Shown here: in pieces, positions 32,763 to 44,824 of the stretch | Numbering within the stretch: the stretch's first letter is position 1 | How the letters are laid out: every line of letters begins with the position of its first letter | NCBI GenBank assembly: GCA_029204225.1 | Contig: CM055098.1 | Coordinates: 20,594,414-20,658,413 of the forward strand | Origin: Diphasiastrum complanatum | Lineage: Eukaryota; Streptophyta; Lycopodiopsida; Lycopodiales; Lycopodiaceae | Direction: 5' to 3' | DNA: 64,000 nucleotides | Notes under the pieces: generated by a model | What the model saw: the letters and a program-made list of their open reading frames with translations, nothing else | The model's database searches: none | What the model was told of the DNA's origin: nothing | Translations under genes and position numbers: made by a program

Positions 32763-33926
32763 GAAACCATGAATAAAACCCACCAGGCACAGATGGATAA
32801 GATATCCAAAGATTTTGAACAGAAATTGAAAAATACCACACCACAAGGGCCTATTGTCAACCGATTTTCCAAGCGTGATAATGTTTGGTGTCCCACATGC
32901 CAACAAAATCACATGGTGAACGAATGTCCACAAAATAGACAGATAGCCTAAAGGTTTTGCATCTTTTGCAACACCAACAATCATGATACATCTACTTGTA
33001 TCTGCAATCCAAGAATACAAGCCATTGCATGACAATAACAATGGAGGATGTAACAATAGGGTCCCCCAATTACGATTTACCAAAGGCCCACATTCCAACA
33101 AGCACGCCAAAAATGCTTAGCACTATATGGACCGAATAATATAGCACCAGCCTTAGTAGTGCGATAGCCTGAGACTCAGATGGACCGTCAAATCATCCTA
33201 GCAAACCTTGCTACCACAATTCATGATCCTCAATCTCAGCCACACTTCAGCCTTGAGAATGTCTATATGTCTGAGGATCAAGGGTTTCCCTGTTTTTACT
33301 CAAATGGAACTGAAGCTTCTATTTATCCTTTATTTACCACACAACAACGTTTCTATGGAAATAGAGCACCTATGCAATGTTATGGCTGTGGAGAGAACCA
33401 CCGCATCGCCGAGTGCCCATATAAAGGCACTTACATACCTATCTGTAGGGAATGTGCCCATGGCCATTGCTATAAAGATTGCCCATCCCGACCAGTAGAG
33501 CCACAAGTTGACGCACCTATCAACCTTGCAACTATTGTACATGACAGGAGAGCAAAATCCACAAAATCAGAAGCCCCGGTCTACGTTCAGACACGTACCC
33601 AACACTTGACAGAGTCCCCAGTGGTAGAGAGATTTTTGAACGAGGAGCATAGTCAACCCCATACTATAAGCCATTACACTAAATTCATTGGACCAGGAGA
33701 GTATCCCAACCCACAAAAAGAAAAAGATCGTTGTATCAAGGTAAAAAAGTGGATACAAGAGGAGCAAGCTAAGGCCCCTATTTGTGATCTCAATCGGCCA
33801 ATAGAACCTATGGATTTGCCTGTACACTCAGACCAAGCTATGAATGCTCCTACCTCAACCATGAACCAAGAAGGGCTTATCCAACTTGAGTTTGATGAAG
33901 AACCCTTCGCCTCCCTAGAACCATAA
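32763..33926 (+). pseudogene. Gypsy G2 gag zinc-knuckle region
   Basis: A frame from about 32769 gives a basic linker and a CCHC knuckle, CPTCQQNHMVNEC (32888-32930), then a stop at about 32949. A 248-codon open frame (33180-33926) carries two more knuckle-like motifs, CYGCGENHRIAEC (33381 onward) and CRECAHGHCYKDC, then a Lys/Glu/Pro-rich linker toward protease. Three Cys-His boxes in a row are unusual for plant gypsy gag, which mostly has one or two. Confidence 0.75.
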
Positions 33927-33956
33927 GGGAGTGGGACCGAAGCCTTAACTGCTTTA

Positions 33957-34421
33957 TTGTCCAGTCATGTCACCCTGCACTTAGGTGATGTTTTGAAGAA
34001 TTCCAGACCCCTACGCCGAGCCTTAACCGTCTGGTTAGGAGATAGTAATACACCTATAGGACCCTCCATGAATGGAGAGAGTGATGATGACCAGTTTGTA
34101 ATGGCCATTGGTGCTACTTGGAAAAATAAGAAAAGTAATGTTACCCTACCTGTTCAACACAAGAACCTCCCTTCAGTAGCTATTGTTATTGACAGTGGTT
34201 CAGGTGTAAACATCATGTCATCACACATATATCGAGAGTGGGGGCTGAGTGCCTTAAAGCCCGCAGGTTTTTCTATAAAACTTGCTGATCAGAGATGTGT
34301 CAAACCCATGGGAATTATCGAAAATGTATATGTGAAGGTCTCTGATCTTTGCTTTGTCATTAACTTCACAGTCTTAGATCTTCCAAAAACAACCTCATCT
34401 TACCGACTTTTGTTAGGATGA
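33957..34421 (+). pseudogene. Gypsy G2 aspartic protease
   Basis: A 154-codon open frame holds the retropepsin-like motif VIDSGSGVNIM near 34187-34220, preceded by a nucleic-acid-adjacent linker and followed by the usual 'VTVLDLP...LLG' ending. A stop replaces the residue after LLLG (TGA at 34419). The partner in G3 has the catalytic Asp-Ser-Gly changed to Asp-Gly-Gly. Confidence 0.8.
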
Positions 34422-36091
34422 CCTTGGCTAAAGTTAGTCAAAGTATGCCACTAGGTACAGATCGTAGCAACATGCCTTCAAGGAGCTTCTTAAAAAATTC
34501 TTAGAAGTATTCCTTGATGATTTGTGTGTACATTCAGCCTGTAGGTATCACTTAAATTGTCTAGAATGAGTTCTGCAACAATGTCAAAGATATGGCATTT
34601 CCCTTAACCCAGCCAAATGCCAATATGGGTAACCCATGGCATCGTGCTAGGACATATCATATCGCAATATGGAATTGCCACTGATCCAAATAAGATCAAA
34701 GTAATAATTGAGATGACCTTGCCCAAACCAGTGCGTGATGTCTATACCCTTATGGGCCATGCCAATTATTATAGATGTTTTATATTACTATATGCATTAT
34801 TGGCCTTGCCACTCTACTGCCTCACTGTTGAACCTAAGTGGATACAAGAAGCCCTAGACGCCTTCGAGAAGATTAAGCAAACCATGGTCACAGCCCCAAT
34901 CCTACGGTCTCCAAATTGGAGCATCAAATTTCACGTGCACATGGATGCATCTAAGTATGCAATAGGGATCGTCTTGACCCAACCAGGTGAGAAAAAAAAA
35001 GATTTTCTCATCTGTTTTGCAAGCCATCAGCTCATTGAAGCTGAAGTTAACTATACTACCACCGAGTGGGAGGCTCTTGCCATGATTTTTAGCATTAAAA
35101 AATTTTGACATTACCTTTTGGCCAACCCTTTTGCCTTTGATGTTGACCATCAACCATTGTTATACCTAGTAAATCGACCTTATACGACGGGCCAGATTGC
35201 ATGATGGTTTTTACAGCTTCAAGAGTTTGAATTTCGGATAGTGGTTAGGACTGGAAAACAACATTACTTGGCTGACCACCTTTCTAGATTGACGACACGT
35301 CAAGAAGAAGTGGGAGTTGATGATGAACTCCTAGATGCTCATATTTTTTATGATGATGTAGTTCCAAAATGGGCTACCGATATAGTTGAGTATCTTGTGA
35401 GGGGACAACCTGATCCTTCCATACCTTCCATAGATCAACGAAAGTTGATAATAGAAACTGCCCTGTATAGCTTGATAGCTGGACAACTTTATCGAATGGG
35501 AATAGACCATATCCATCGAAGATGCCTACTGGACCATGAAATAAAACCTATTATCAGTAAAGCTCATGAAGGAATTGGTGGTGGTCACTTGGCAGCTGAC
35601 GCTACTACTCAAAAGGTCCTCCAAGAAGGATTTTGGTGGCCTACCCTACACCGTGATGTGGCAACCTTTGTGAAACACTGTGATGTTTGCCAAAGAGCCA
35701 CACAACCAAGAAAATATGGGATTATGCCTCTAAAGCCTATCATAGCAGAAAATCCTTTTGAAAAATGGGGCCTAGATTATGTTGGTCCCATCCACCCAGC
35801 CGCTAGAGGAAGTCAAGCCTGATATATTATAGTGGCGACAGATTATTTTACGAAGGGGGTGGCATGACCATGTCCTAAAACAAAAGGACTTACACAAAGG
35901 TGACCTAGCATTGATGTATCAGAGCAAGGTCATGAAAGGCAAATTGAAATTTTCTGGCCTTGGACCCTATCAAGTAATGAAAATATTCAAGAGTGGCGCA
36001 ATTCAATTGGCCACACTGGAAGGTGACCTTTTACCCACCTTGGTAAATGGTAGTCGGCTAAGGCGCTATTACCACTTATCTCCCATTGTAT
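34422..36091 (+). mobile_element. Gypsy G2 pol remnant: RT tail, RNase H, integrase
   Basis: Just after protease the frame jumps into the RT palm end (FLDDLCVHS context near 34510), so most RT is deleted. RNase H at 34840-35160 keeps DASKYAIG, TEWEALA and DHQPLLYL. Integrase at 35241-35870 keeps the HHCC finger and the first Asp (GLDYVGPI); a TGA follows RGSQA at 35820. The core is then missing up to the C-terminal 'LALMYQSKVMKGKLKFSGLG' and 'VNGSRLRRYYHL', ending at 36091. It is the inverted counterpart of 13687-15409. Confidence 0.85.
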
Positions 36092-36107
36092 AAACTTCAT
36101 CATTTTT

Positions 36108-37014
36108 TGTATGATTGTTTTTTGCCTTTATTTGCATTTTCCCAGTTGTTTATGAACGGTTCTTCTATTTGTCTGTCTTTTTTGTGAAAAATGCAAAAAT
36201 AAGCTTGGTAGGGGCCAAAAATCTTGTATATAGGATGATTAAACATGTGTGGAGCCTGTTCCCACGTGTGAAAATAGTGTACTTGTCATGTACCATAATC
36301 ATATAGGTTGTACATATGATTTAATTCAAGTTCTAGTGGCTAAAAAGGCCAAAAACTAGTTTTCTAGACATATGACACATGGCATCAATCTATTGATTGC
36401 ATGAGCCACATCCTTTGGTTAGGTGTCACATCCCATGTGTAGAGGACAGCTCACATGTGTGGAATAAGCTGAAGTAGACGAATTTTGACTTCTAGAAGAT
36501 TTTCAAGTAGATCTCCATATAGAAGGAAAATGGACCAAAAGTGCTCAAAATAGAAGGTTTTGTCCAAGTGTCAGTTTTGCACGATGAATCATCATATGAC
36601 AAAGCACCTTCACACATGTGTGATCAAAGGGATGATCGATACCATGAGCTCACACTTATTGTATATATAGAGCCACATTTGGCCATAATCATTGTGAGAC
36701 ACCAATCTTGGTTTTGGAAGCAATTTTGAGTGATTCTCTCCATTTTCTACATTTGTTTTGATTGTTTTGAGGTGCTATCAATGTGTACTTGATTTTCAGG
36801 TTGGAGTCCATACTCAGACAGGGTTTCAGACGTGGGAAACCAGAAAGTACACCTACCTTCAATTAATGATTGTTCTTGTTAGGATTTTGTGTCTAGAATT
36901 GATCTAGATTGATCTTAATCTCAAGTAGATTGATAGATCAAGTAATCTGACAACCAATCCCTCTTGAGGATCAGATTAGGATCCACTCTTTGTCCTTTTT
37001 GTACTTTTTGCACA
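36108..37014 (+). mobile_element. Copia-type LTR 'D', forward, in gypsy G2 3' region
   Basis: It runs TGTATGATTG...TTTTTGCACA with TATA (gtatatatag) near 36660. It is flanked by ATTTTT (left) and ATTTT (right), an almost perfect 5-bp target-site duplication. It is the inverted copy of 12789-13671. As no copia internal sequence is attached, it behaves as a solo LTR here. Confidence 0.65.
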
Positions 37015-37206
37015 ATTTTGTGATACAATGTACAGGGAGTGGTGTTATGTGTAGAGAGTAGAGTATCTCTAGGGACGGAAAAACAATCTACATGGTTCAT
37101 GGAGTTAGTACAGGTTATAGGTAAGGATGTTGAAGGCCACCAAATATAGTACTGTGCAACAAAGTGAATCAACAAGGGGACAAAAACGAAAAAAGAAAAA
37201 AAGAGA
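37015..37206 (+). other. Gypsy G2 3' untranslated region and polypurine tract
   Basis: The region ends in a purine-rich stretch (about 37180-37207, 'gaaaaaagaaaaaaagagagag') just before the presumed LTR start. Such a tract primes plus-strand synthesis in gypsy elements. Confidence 0.5.
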
Positions 37207-38155
37207 GAGTTCTATATTCATCAAAAGCCTTTGAACTCAGTGCCTCAATACCATTTGCCAATGATCTGAACAGTTCCAAACCCTTCACTATTCAGCCAAG
37301 TAGAATAGCACAAGTTACTAGCGGAGACAAAAATCTCAATCTCTCTCCCAATTTTCACTGTCTTGGTTCTCCTATTTGACAATGGCTAGAACAAATCTTG
37401 ATAAGTCTAAATTGAGTCAGGGGATCCATGAACCCTAAACCCCAATCCTGTAGACAAAAAATAGTAAAAATCACTTAAACCCACCTATAGGCTTGTCTTT
37501 TTGAGATGTTGGCTCGCCCTCTTCACAGTAGACTCCTCATGTTATGCTCTATCAACAATGCATCGGGCGAACCAAGAGTACTAGCCAGTTTTTGTTGGGA
37601 ACCCATTCTTTAAAAATCACTAAACAGGCTCTCCACACATGTGAAAATGACATCATGGTTTGCCCCTTTAGTATTTTGCACATCTTTCCATGCTTAAACT
37701 ACTGTCAAACCGGCAAGCCAAGATCCCCAACCAAACTCCCAAAAATAGAGACTTAGTGATTTTTTGAGTTGAACTAAGTTTTTTGGCCATTTTTAGCATT
37801 GTTTTGAATCCCCACACGTGTGAATGACTTGATCTTGGTTTGCCTATCTCACCATTAATCTTAGAATGTCCTTTTTAGAAGATAAGATATCTAACATCTT
37901 GGCTCCCCAAATTTGGAGGGGGGGGTGTCTATATAAGGATTTGGGATCCATTCAAAACTCACACTTGCTACAAACATGCTGCCGAAATTTTCTAGAAATT
38001 TTCCAGCATCTCCATAGCACAATCCAGCAGTCATAAAGGCCATCCATTCATTCTCAAAGCTCACCTGCTATATTTAGCAACTTTTATTGCTCCTTTTCAC
38101 ATTTGAACTTACTATTTCGGAAAATTGAAGCACTTTTTGGGATTAAACTTGCCAA
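37207..38155 (+). mobile_element. Gypsy-type LTR, forward, next to G2
   Basis: It matches 11611-12600 and 49206-50100 inverted. A TATA box, 'tctatataagg', sits near 37930. It contains TTGGCTCGCC/GGCGAACCAAG motifs (37508, 37565, 37832) and a CACACGTGTG palindrome (37813-37822). Downstream it is followed by a short ORF start (MVKEDKDKGKAIIDP), as in the G3 copy. The exact LTR start is not certain. Confidence 0.6.
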
Positions 38156-38205
38156 GATGGTGAAGGAGGATAAGGATAAAGGCAAAGCCATAATCGATCC
38201 TACAT
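38156..38205 (+). pseudogene. Start of extra gypsy ORF, cut by a GF1 fragment
   Basis: ATG at 38156 opens MVKEDKDKGKAIIDPT. The same start is at 49205 on the minus strand, where it leads into the 48.08-49.2-kb ORF. Here the sequence switches after 'gatcctaca' to GF1. Confidence 0.6.
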
Positions 38206-38865
38206 TTTTGCATGCAAATTACGAATGGAGCCATCAAGGAAGCCCGTGCTCCTCAATCGCCTCTATGCTTCTATTCAACGAGACAGATGATAATGGATTA
38301 TGGGTGCCAAGAAAATATTCAAAAAACTCTTGGGTTTTGATGCATCCATCATCAAGAGGAGCATTTTGAGAAAGGAAAAGGTCAAAACTATCATTTCGAT
38401 CTTATTGGAAGGCCAAAATTTTGGATTTCAGAACATCATCAGGAGGAAAATCTATTTTTGAAATTCTAGTCTAACATGTATATATGCATTCAGAGATAAA
38501 TGTGCAAGGATTCAACTGTCAAGATCATAAAAAAGACAACTGTGAGTATTGATGTTTTTAATACTTTGATTTTTGTCATTCATAAATATCTAATAGTAAA
38601 CTTGCCAATCTGATCATTTTTCTATTGCAGATTTATATCCATCCAACATAAATGAATGGGAGCCGAGTGGATCTTTAGCAGGTGTGTTAGATGTTATTCA
38701 CACTGATATTGGACAGCTGCAATATCGAGGTAGAACTGCAAAAGATCTAGCTGATAGTGGGATCTTTTTTATGAATCAACGTACATTCCTGATACAAAAG
38801 AAAATTTTGGACAAATAGTACCAATTCCATTACCCAGTTTTGAAAGTGATGAAATAAAAATTGAT
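38206..38865 (+). pseudogene. GF1 gene family, exons A and B (forward fragment)
   Basis: Exon A begins at ATG 38225 (MEPSRKPVLLNRLYASIQRD), has two stops and continues 'KLLGFDASIIKRSILRKEKV' and 'LLEGQNFGFQNIIRRKI'. A donor GTGAGT at 38542 and an acceptor TTTTTCTATTGCAG ending at 38630 bound an 89-bp intron. Exon B gives 'LYPSNINEWEPSGSLAGVLD' and 'VIHTDIGQLQYRGRTAKDLA', then after a frame change 'DTKENFGQIVPIPLPSFESD'. It is inverted relative to the copy at 46345-47756 and cut at 38865, where the acidic ORF block begins. I do not recognise the family. Confidence 0.65.
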
Positions 38866-39772
38866 CTAATTCTGAATCTTCCTCTAATGCTGAAGTCGCA
38901 TCTGTAGAATAATCTTCTACCTCTGCATTGTCTTTCAGATCTTCTTCTTCAATGATTGCACTATCTTCGAAGTCTTGTTCTCTCACCGCATCATCTTCGT
39001 ACTCTTCCTCTACCGCTGCATGCACTTCTACCGCTGCTGTGTCAGCCTGATCGTCTTGTAGAATATTCTTTGCAATTGTAACATGTTCCGAGTCTTCCCA
39101 GTCTTCTTTAACAGCTGCACCATCTTTCGGAACCCGCTCTTCCATTGCAAGTATCCCTTCAAAATCCTCTTTTGTCGCTACATACATTTCCCGATATATA
39201 TCTACTACTGTAACATCCTCCCAATCGGTCTCGATTGCTGTACCACCTTTGGGTTCTTGTCCTAGTGCCTCTACTGCTTCTGATGCACCAACTTGAACTC
39301 CAGTCTCTTGCAACAAATCGTAATCATTCTCTACCAATGCATAATCATCTGATTCTTGGTGTACTCCTGCATCATTTCTTATAGCTACCCGTACTGCTAT
39401 ACCGTCTTCTGACGACAGTATCCGCTCATTTGCTTGTGCATCTCCACTTTCCTTTGAATCCTCCTTTTCTGATGCTGTATCATCTAGCCCGTCGTCATTC
39501 CCAAGTGCTGCATCATCAATTGCCGAAAGTGGATACTCCTGCTCTTCTTCGCATCCTAGTGCCGCTGCAACATCATTTGATGAACCACCATATTCTTGCC
39601 GCTCTCCTTCTTCGTAATCGCGTCGATGAAAAACACTTTGTTGAGCTCCTTCTTCTTCTTCCTCTACAGCTTGCTGCGTATTTGCTTCTGGTGCCGCAAC
39701 AGCCAACCTTCTCCTCTTTCGACCGGCATGCAGCATCTGAATATCATCAATATTCGACAAAGCTCTCCTCAT
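38747..39772 (-). CDS. Acidic ORF, copy 2 (open, 341 codons)
   Basis: This is the longest uninterrupted non-retroelement frame near the duplication. The N-terminus contains a basic cluster (AGRKRRRLA, around residues 16-24). Most of residues 35-300 is Glu/Asp/Ala-rich with loosely repeated phrases such as 'TDWEDVTVV', 'KEDFEGILAM', 'KEDWEDSEHV' and 'REQDFEDSAI', so it should be disordered and strongly negative. From about residue 302 (after EEDSELD) it reads antisense through a GF1 exon, so the last about 40 residues are not native. The third copy at 25903 shows a different, likely original, ending. Function unknown; a nuclear acidic protein is only a guess from the basic cluster. Confidence 0.5.
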   Translation of the reverse strand: MRRALSNIDDIQMLHAGRKRRRLAVAAPEANTQQAVEEEEEGAQQSVFHRRDYEEGERQEYGGSSNDVAAALGCEEEQEYPLSAIDDAALGNDDGLDDTASEKEDSKESGDAQANERILSSEDGIAVRVAIRNDAGVHQESDDYALVENDYDLLQETGVQVGASEAVEALGQEPKGGTAIETDWEDVTVVDIYREMYVATKEDFEGILAMEERVPKDGAAVKEDWEDSEHVTIAKNILQDDQADTAAVEVHAAVEEEYEDDAVREQDFEDSAIIEEEDLKDNAEVEDYSTDATSALEEDSELDQFLFHHFQNWVMELVLFVQNFLLYQECTLIHKKDPTIS

Positions 39773-39957
39773 ATTTTGCTAGTATTCTTATGAACACAAG
39801 GAAGCCAACAGATTGCGATCCACACCCAGCAAAAACCAGAGTACGCTACCTTTTGTATGCTGATCGCTCTCACAGAAAGTGCTATATGTAGTTGGATTAT
39901 GGATTTTCTTTGCATTTTGAGGATTTGCGTTGGCCAAAAACTATCTACACGGTTTTT

Positions 39958-42088
39958 AGGTTTTTAAAGGACGTGTGTAAAGTTCAAAAATAAGCTCATG
40001 CACAACACAAGCATGGAGGGAATTTCATGTGGTAATATCATAGCCTAGAGACCTCCAAGGAGTCAAAGTAGAGCTTACATGGTCCAATGCTAGAAATTAT
40101 TTTCTTTAAGGCTTTTTCAACTTCGACAAGGCAAACAGTTTGCCCGGCCCTTTCACTTGCCAACTATTCTTTAACCTTGGCAAGTGAGTTAATAGACCAT
40201 TCCCTTTTAAACATCCCTACTTATTGCATATCTTCATGTACCAAGTGATTCTTGGTTAGATGTTGAGTTCTTTCATTTTTCAAGCACCACTTTTGAGGCT
40301 TAATTGTCTAAAGCTCTTAACTTCCATGCTTTTGTTCTCAAGCTTCCTTCTACACTCAAGTTGTGCCCATTGCCTCATACCTCTACATGCAAGCTTTAGT
40401 TCCCATGTACCTAGGCTTTGAATAATTCCAACAAAGAAGAAAAACTTCTTCTTAGGAAAGTGTTTATTTTTTTTTTGCAAGGGGCTAGCTCTTTCTTTGA
40501 AAGGGCCAAGAATCCACACCGTAGTTTGTGAATGCTTGTGGAAGGAACATGAGTTTGATGAAATGCTTGTTGGAGAATTGACTAATACAAATGTAATAGT
40601 GACCATGTCAATCAAGCATAAGCTTATGATAGTAGTTATGTTCTTTATGATCAATCACAAAAGGTCCACTCCTTTGACAAATCAATCATAATTGTTCTGC
40701 TTGCTCTTTAAGCTCAATGCATCTACATGCGTGATCAAATCCATGTGAAACTCAAGTACCAAAAATTTTTGTATTGGGAACTAATGATAGGTATATGCAT
40801 TCAAACCATTTAATATGGAAAATAACGATGCTATCATTTCTATTGATTCATGACTTGACAGACATTGTGCTTGGAATTGAGGCGGAACCTCAACTTGCAC
40901 AGATAGCACTCAAGATTTTTGGATTACTATTCCCTCTCTCCCTAGTCCTATAGCTAATCAAAGTTTGCCATTCATTTGTTGTATATAATTATTCGTACAG
41001 TCGCACAGTCTACAAACATACACAAGTTATTTGACAGCCTACAGAAATACACGAGATTGTCTAACAGTTTGTAGCAATACATGAGATTGTCTAACAGTCT
41101 GTAGAAATACACGAGAATCGCCAACAAGTGTCTACACGACAAAATATCAAATCGATAACTGTCAAGATTGAATTTCATTTTCTATCAACGTTAGGTGGCC
41201 ATATACACAAGTTCAAATAGAAGATTATGTATCACAACAATATCGTGACCACAATTTGTGTACTCACATGAGTCAACTTTATGTTTGATGTTGACTAATC
41301 AAAAAATAAAGTGCAATTGCATCTGTGAGAAATGTTATTAATATGGCAATAAGTTGCAATACATCGTAATGTCTCACTTATTCATTCCTTGTTATCATGT
41401 GTCGCATCATCATGATACAAATCCGCCAAACCAAATGAGCTATCTCGAATTCTACGCAAACATCTCTTATAGCTTCGTTATTAGTAAGTTAATCTTCACA
41501 AGCTGATGGCGATGGTGACAACGAGGAGATCAAGAAGCTGTTTCGTGCGACATCGATCCATCAGATGATGATTAAACATGCTCAAACAATCCACTGTTTC
41601 AAAATTTTGGTTGCATCCTTTTTTTTAAAAAAGGAACGTCTTGTAAAAGCAAAAAAAAACAAATTCTTTTCAATCTTATTGGAAGGCTTGGATTTTTGGT
41701 CTTCAGAGTTTCATTAGGAAGGAAATCTTATCTGAGATATTAGTACAACATGTATATATGCTATGAGTATTGACATATTAGTTGTCTTGTATTTCTTTCA
41801 TTGGGAATCATCGTTTTATAAAATACCAATCATTTTATTTTTCTTTCCTTACATATTTATATCCATCCAGTATAAAATGAGAGCCAATGGAATCTCTTGC
41901 ATGTACCTTAGATGTATTGCACTTTCATATTGAGAAATTGCAATATAAAGGAAAAAATGCATAGATCTTGCTAATTGTGGTAAAATAAGATGCAAGTATC
42001 AATTAATCAAATGCCACATGAAATTATCTCCATGCTTGTCTTGTGCGTGAGCTTATTTTTGAACTTTACACACATCCTTTAAAAACCT
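39958..42088. mobile_element. Putative TIR element carrying a GF1 fragment, copy 2
   Basis: Same structure as 5036-7167: inverted repeats 39958-40032 and 42014-42088, the 30-bp tandem array at 41005-41127 (here the fourth unit is intact), and a GF1 exon A/B fragment at about 41560-41985. It gained no target-site duplication at the duplication level; it moved as part of the large block. Confidence 0.5.
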
Positions 42089-43479
42089 AGACACAGTGTT
42101 ACCTCAGGTTTTCTTTGTATTTTGGAGGTACCTCCAAAAGCACAATTCTTATATGAATTTTGTGTGAGCATTCTTCTCACAATCCTCAATTGGACATCCT
42201 ATAAAGATTTGACACATAGCACATGAGCATTGTAGTGGAATGTTCAAATGGACAACCAATGATGGCTTGCCACATAGCCCATGGACATTACGGTCGAATG
42301 TGCATCTCCTATGTGGCAGCTCGTCATTGGTTGCCCACATACACCATCAAAAAGTTTTTTTAAGAAAAAATGTATTGTGCTAAAAATGTGAAAACCAAAA
42401 AAAGAAAAAATCAAAAATATAGAAGCTGATAGAAAATGTCAAAAAAAAAAAATTGTGCCCACCTTCTCATGTGTGGCAATACATAGGGGAAGGCCCTCTT
42501 CTCCTCGAGCCTTCTGCCTGCTCGAGCTTTTGCCCTTGGGCGGTGTGCCCTCCCACTGTGGGAAACCCTTGAGGGAGGGTCTCCCCCCCCCCCCCCTCGT
42601 ATCTTGTGAGCACGTGACAGTATCACCCCATGTGTTTCGAATAACGTAATGAAAAAGTATGCATTCAAACAAATATGTTTGACCATATGTTTGGGCGTTG
42701 CACGCTCGAACTATCCAAGCAAAGCCACTATACACCCTTCAACCTTCCGTTTTTTTCATTAACACCTTTCACAGCCAAGTCCACATCTCATCCATTCACA
42801 ACTAGGTCCCTCGCATCTTGCAATAGGGTCCGTTTGGGAGCATTGCCACTCTTCCACTTGCATGTTGGGATGCCGTCATTGCTGCTCGGTAATAAATTTG
42901 TGCCATGGTTAACTAGTCCTTACGTTTGAAACTAGGGAAAGGGGTGTTGGGATCAAAAAACAAGGGACCCAAGGAGCGATCCCAATGGAATTCGAGAGTA
43001 CTAAGGAAAGCATGCTCCTTGGAGTTGAGCGCCACTTGCCGCATCATGGAATCAACCGATTGGTGGTGCCTGTGATGAAACTGCTCCAAGGCATACTAGA
43101 AATTTGTTGGTCCTTCCAAGTCCTGGAGTTTGGAATGATGGGCCAATTTGGTGGTGCACTGGCATTATCTTGTTTTTCGGGCCATGGGTAGATAGCGGGG
43201 GTTCACACGCAGATACCTGGAAATCCGAAAATATTCGTCCCGAACTTTTTGTCGTCCTTGAAGAGGACATTGCACCATATGTGTTGGGGTGCTAGCTACT
43301 CGATGATCTGTTCTTCCTTGCCTTTGATTTCAGCTGTGGAGCATGGCAACACATATCCCCCTCGCATCTAGTCTTCTGGATAAGTGGCCTCGTACTCTTG
43401 GATGGATTCTTCAAGAGACTGTGGTTTCTTACTTAAAGATAGTTCTGTGTCGTGGCTTGGCTTTGTTGTGCGTGAATCA
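42089..43479. other. Copy 2 of the 7.2-8.56-kb segment
   Basis: Short tandem and inverted repeats (42125-42345), a C14 run near 42585-42597 (C12 in copy 1) and the possible downstream part of the coiled-coil ORF on the minus strand (42910-43479). No independent gene is supported. Confidence 0.45.
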
Positions 43480-44476
43480 CCAAGAGACAGAAGGTTCGGT
43501 GTGGCGGCAGCCACAAATGATCTCCCTCGAGAATGTCGTCAATAGAAAAGGACGCATCAAAGTCAACATTGGCCAGATTTGAGGCTTGGGCGCTGGCTGG
43601 TGGGGTGCTTTGAGGAGTGGCAGGAGGTTCTTTGGTCGCAAGCAAAGCATTAAGCTGTTTTTCTAACTCTATGTTCTGTTTCTCCAACCCAGTAATTACC
43701 TCAATGAATAATTGGGTATATTCAAAATGTTGAGCTTCAAAATTTTAAACGTCGTATGACAGGTCTGAAATTTGGCTAAGAGCTCATTGTATTTTTCTAC
43801 GGGGAACAGAGAGGAATTTGGTTGAGGTGGAACTAAAAGATAGAAATCAATCATTTGTTTTTGGTTGGCGCACATTTTTTCCAGGTTTTGATGATCGCTT
43901 CTTTTCCAAGAGTTATATTGATTTGGTGTGAGGTCCACTGCTTTTCTGCCTGGAGTTGGGCGTCATGGTGTGCCTGTTGCAATGTTGAGGCCAGCTGTTG
44001 GTGTGATTGGATGCTAGAACGCATTGCATCCATTTCTTGTTGCATTGTGTCCATCTGCTTCCTTGCGTGATCCGCTTCTTGTTGCAATTGTTGGTTGTGG
44101 AGCTCAAGGACATGTTTAGCTTTCATTGCTAACTCTGCTCGGCGATGGTGGTGGAGTCAATCTTGCAACAACCAGTTGAGATCCTTGAGTAGACCGTGCG
44201 CATGAGAAAGTGCATTGGCCACTGGGACATCAATCTCCTCTGGTGGCTTGCCAAAATCTGGGATTGTGTGGATGGCTCTAGATGGGGTGCTTGAGCTTCT
44301 ACGTTCTGAGGTGGATTTCTATTGTACACATCGAGGGAGTCGGCTCCATCAAGGTATCCCATATAGGTATGCATGGGCGACACTTCCCCTTGATCAAGAA
44401 TGATAATTTCTTCTCCTTGAGTGTCTGGAGCCTCTTTGGCAATATCTGCTACCATAGTATCTTTAGACTGATCTTC
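43480..44476 (-). pseudogene. Coiled-coil ORF, copy 2 (broken)
   Basis: Counterpart of 8560-9545. The helical segment is longer here: 'ELHNQQLQQEADHARKQMD' is followed by 'QEMDAMRSSIQSHQQLASTL' and 'QQAHHDAQLQAEKQW', a good Gln-rich coiled coil of about 75 residues. 'EKQNIELEKQLNALLATKEP' is uninterrupted (copy 1 has a stop there). The shared stop after WLLQD and the frame changes near 44250 and 43830 remain. Family not recognised. Confidence 0.5.
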
Positions 44477-44824
44477 GATAGTTGTGTGCCTCTATTAAAG
44501 AAAATATGGGCCCAAAGAGGGCCCTATAAGAAATGCCATGTAGGAGAGAGAAAAATAAATATACATGTAAATGAATGCACCTTAGTTTAGTCACATCAAA
44601 CTTCACTGGTGCTTAACCATAATTAAACTATAATTTTAAATATGCTGAAATATTCCCTCCCAGTAGTTGGGAACACTTAAAAATTTGAATTAGGAGCGAT
44701 ATTTCTGAGCCAAAGCCTACGCCATATCTATCTCCAACAGAGTCGTTAGCGCCATCTCTAGCTCTGTTATTGTCATTGTGTCGTTTGTTACTATACTACT
44801 GTACTGATGACAAAGCTTTATCAC

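Noticed and set aside
38103-38369. Fusion protein from the gypsy-LTR ORF start into GF1 exon A
   Set aside because: The open frame across the junction is not the frame of the GF1 protein (which starts at ATG 38225 in another frame), so it is probably chance.
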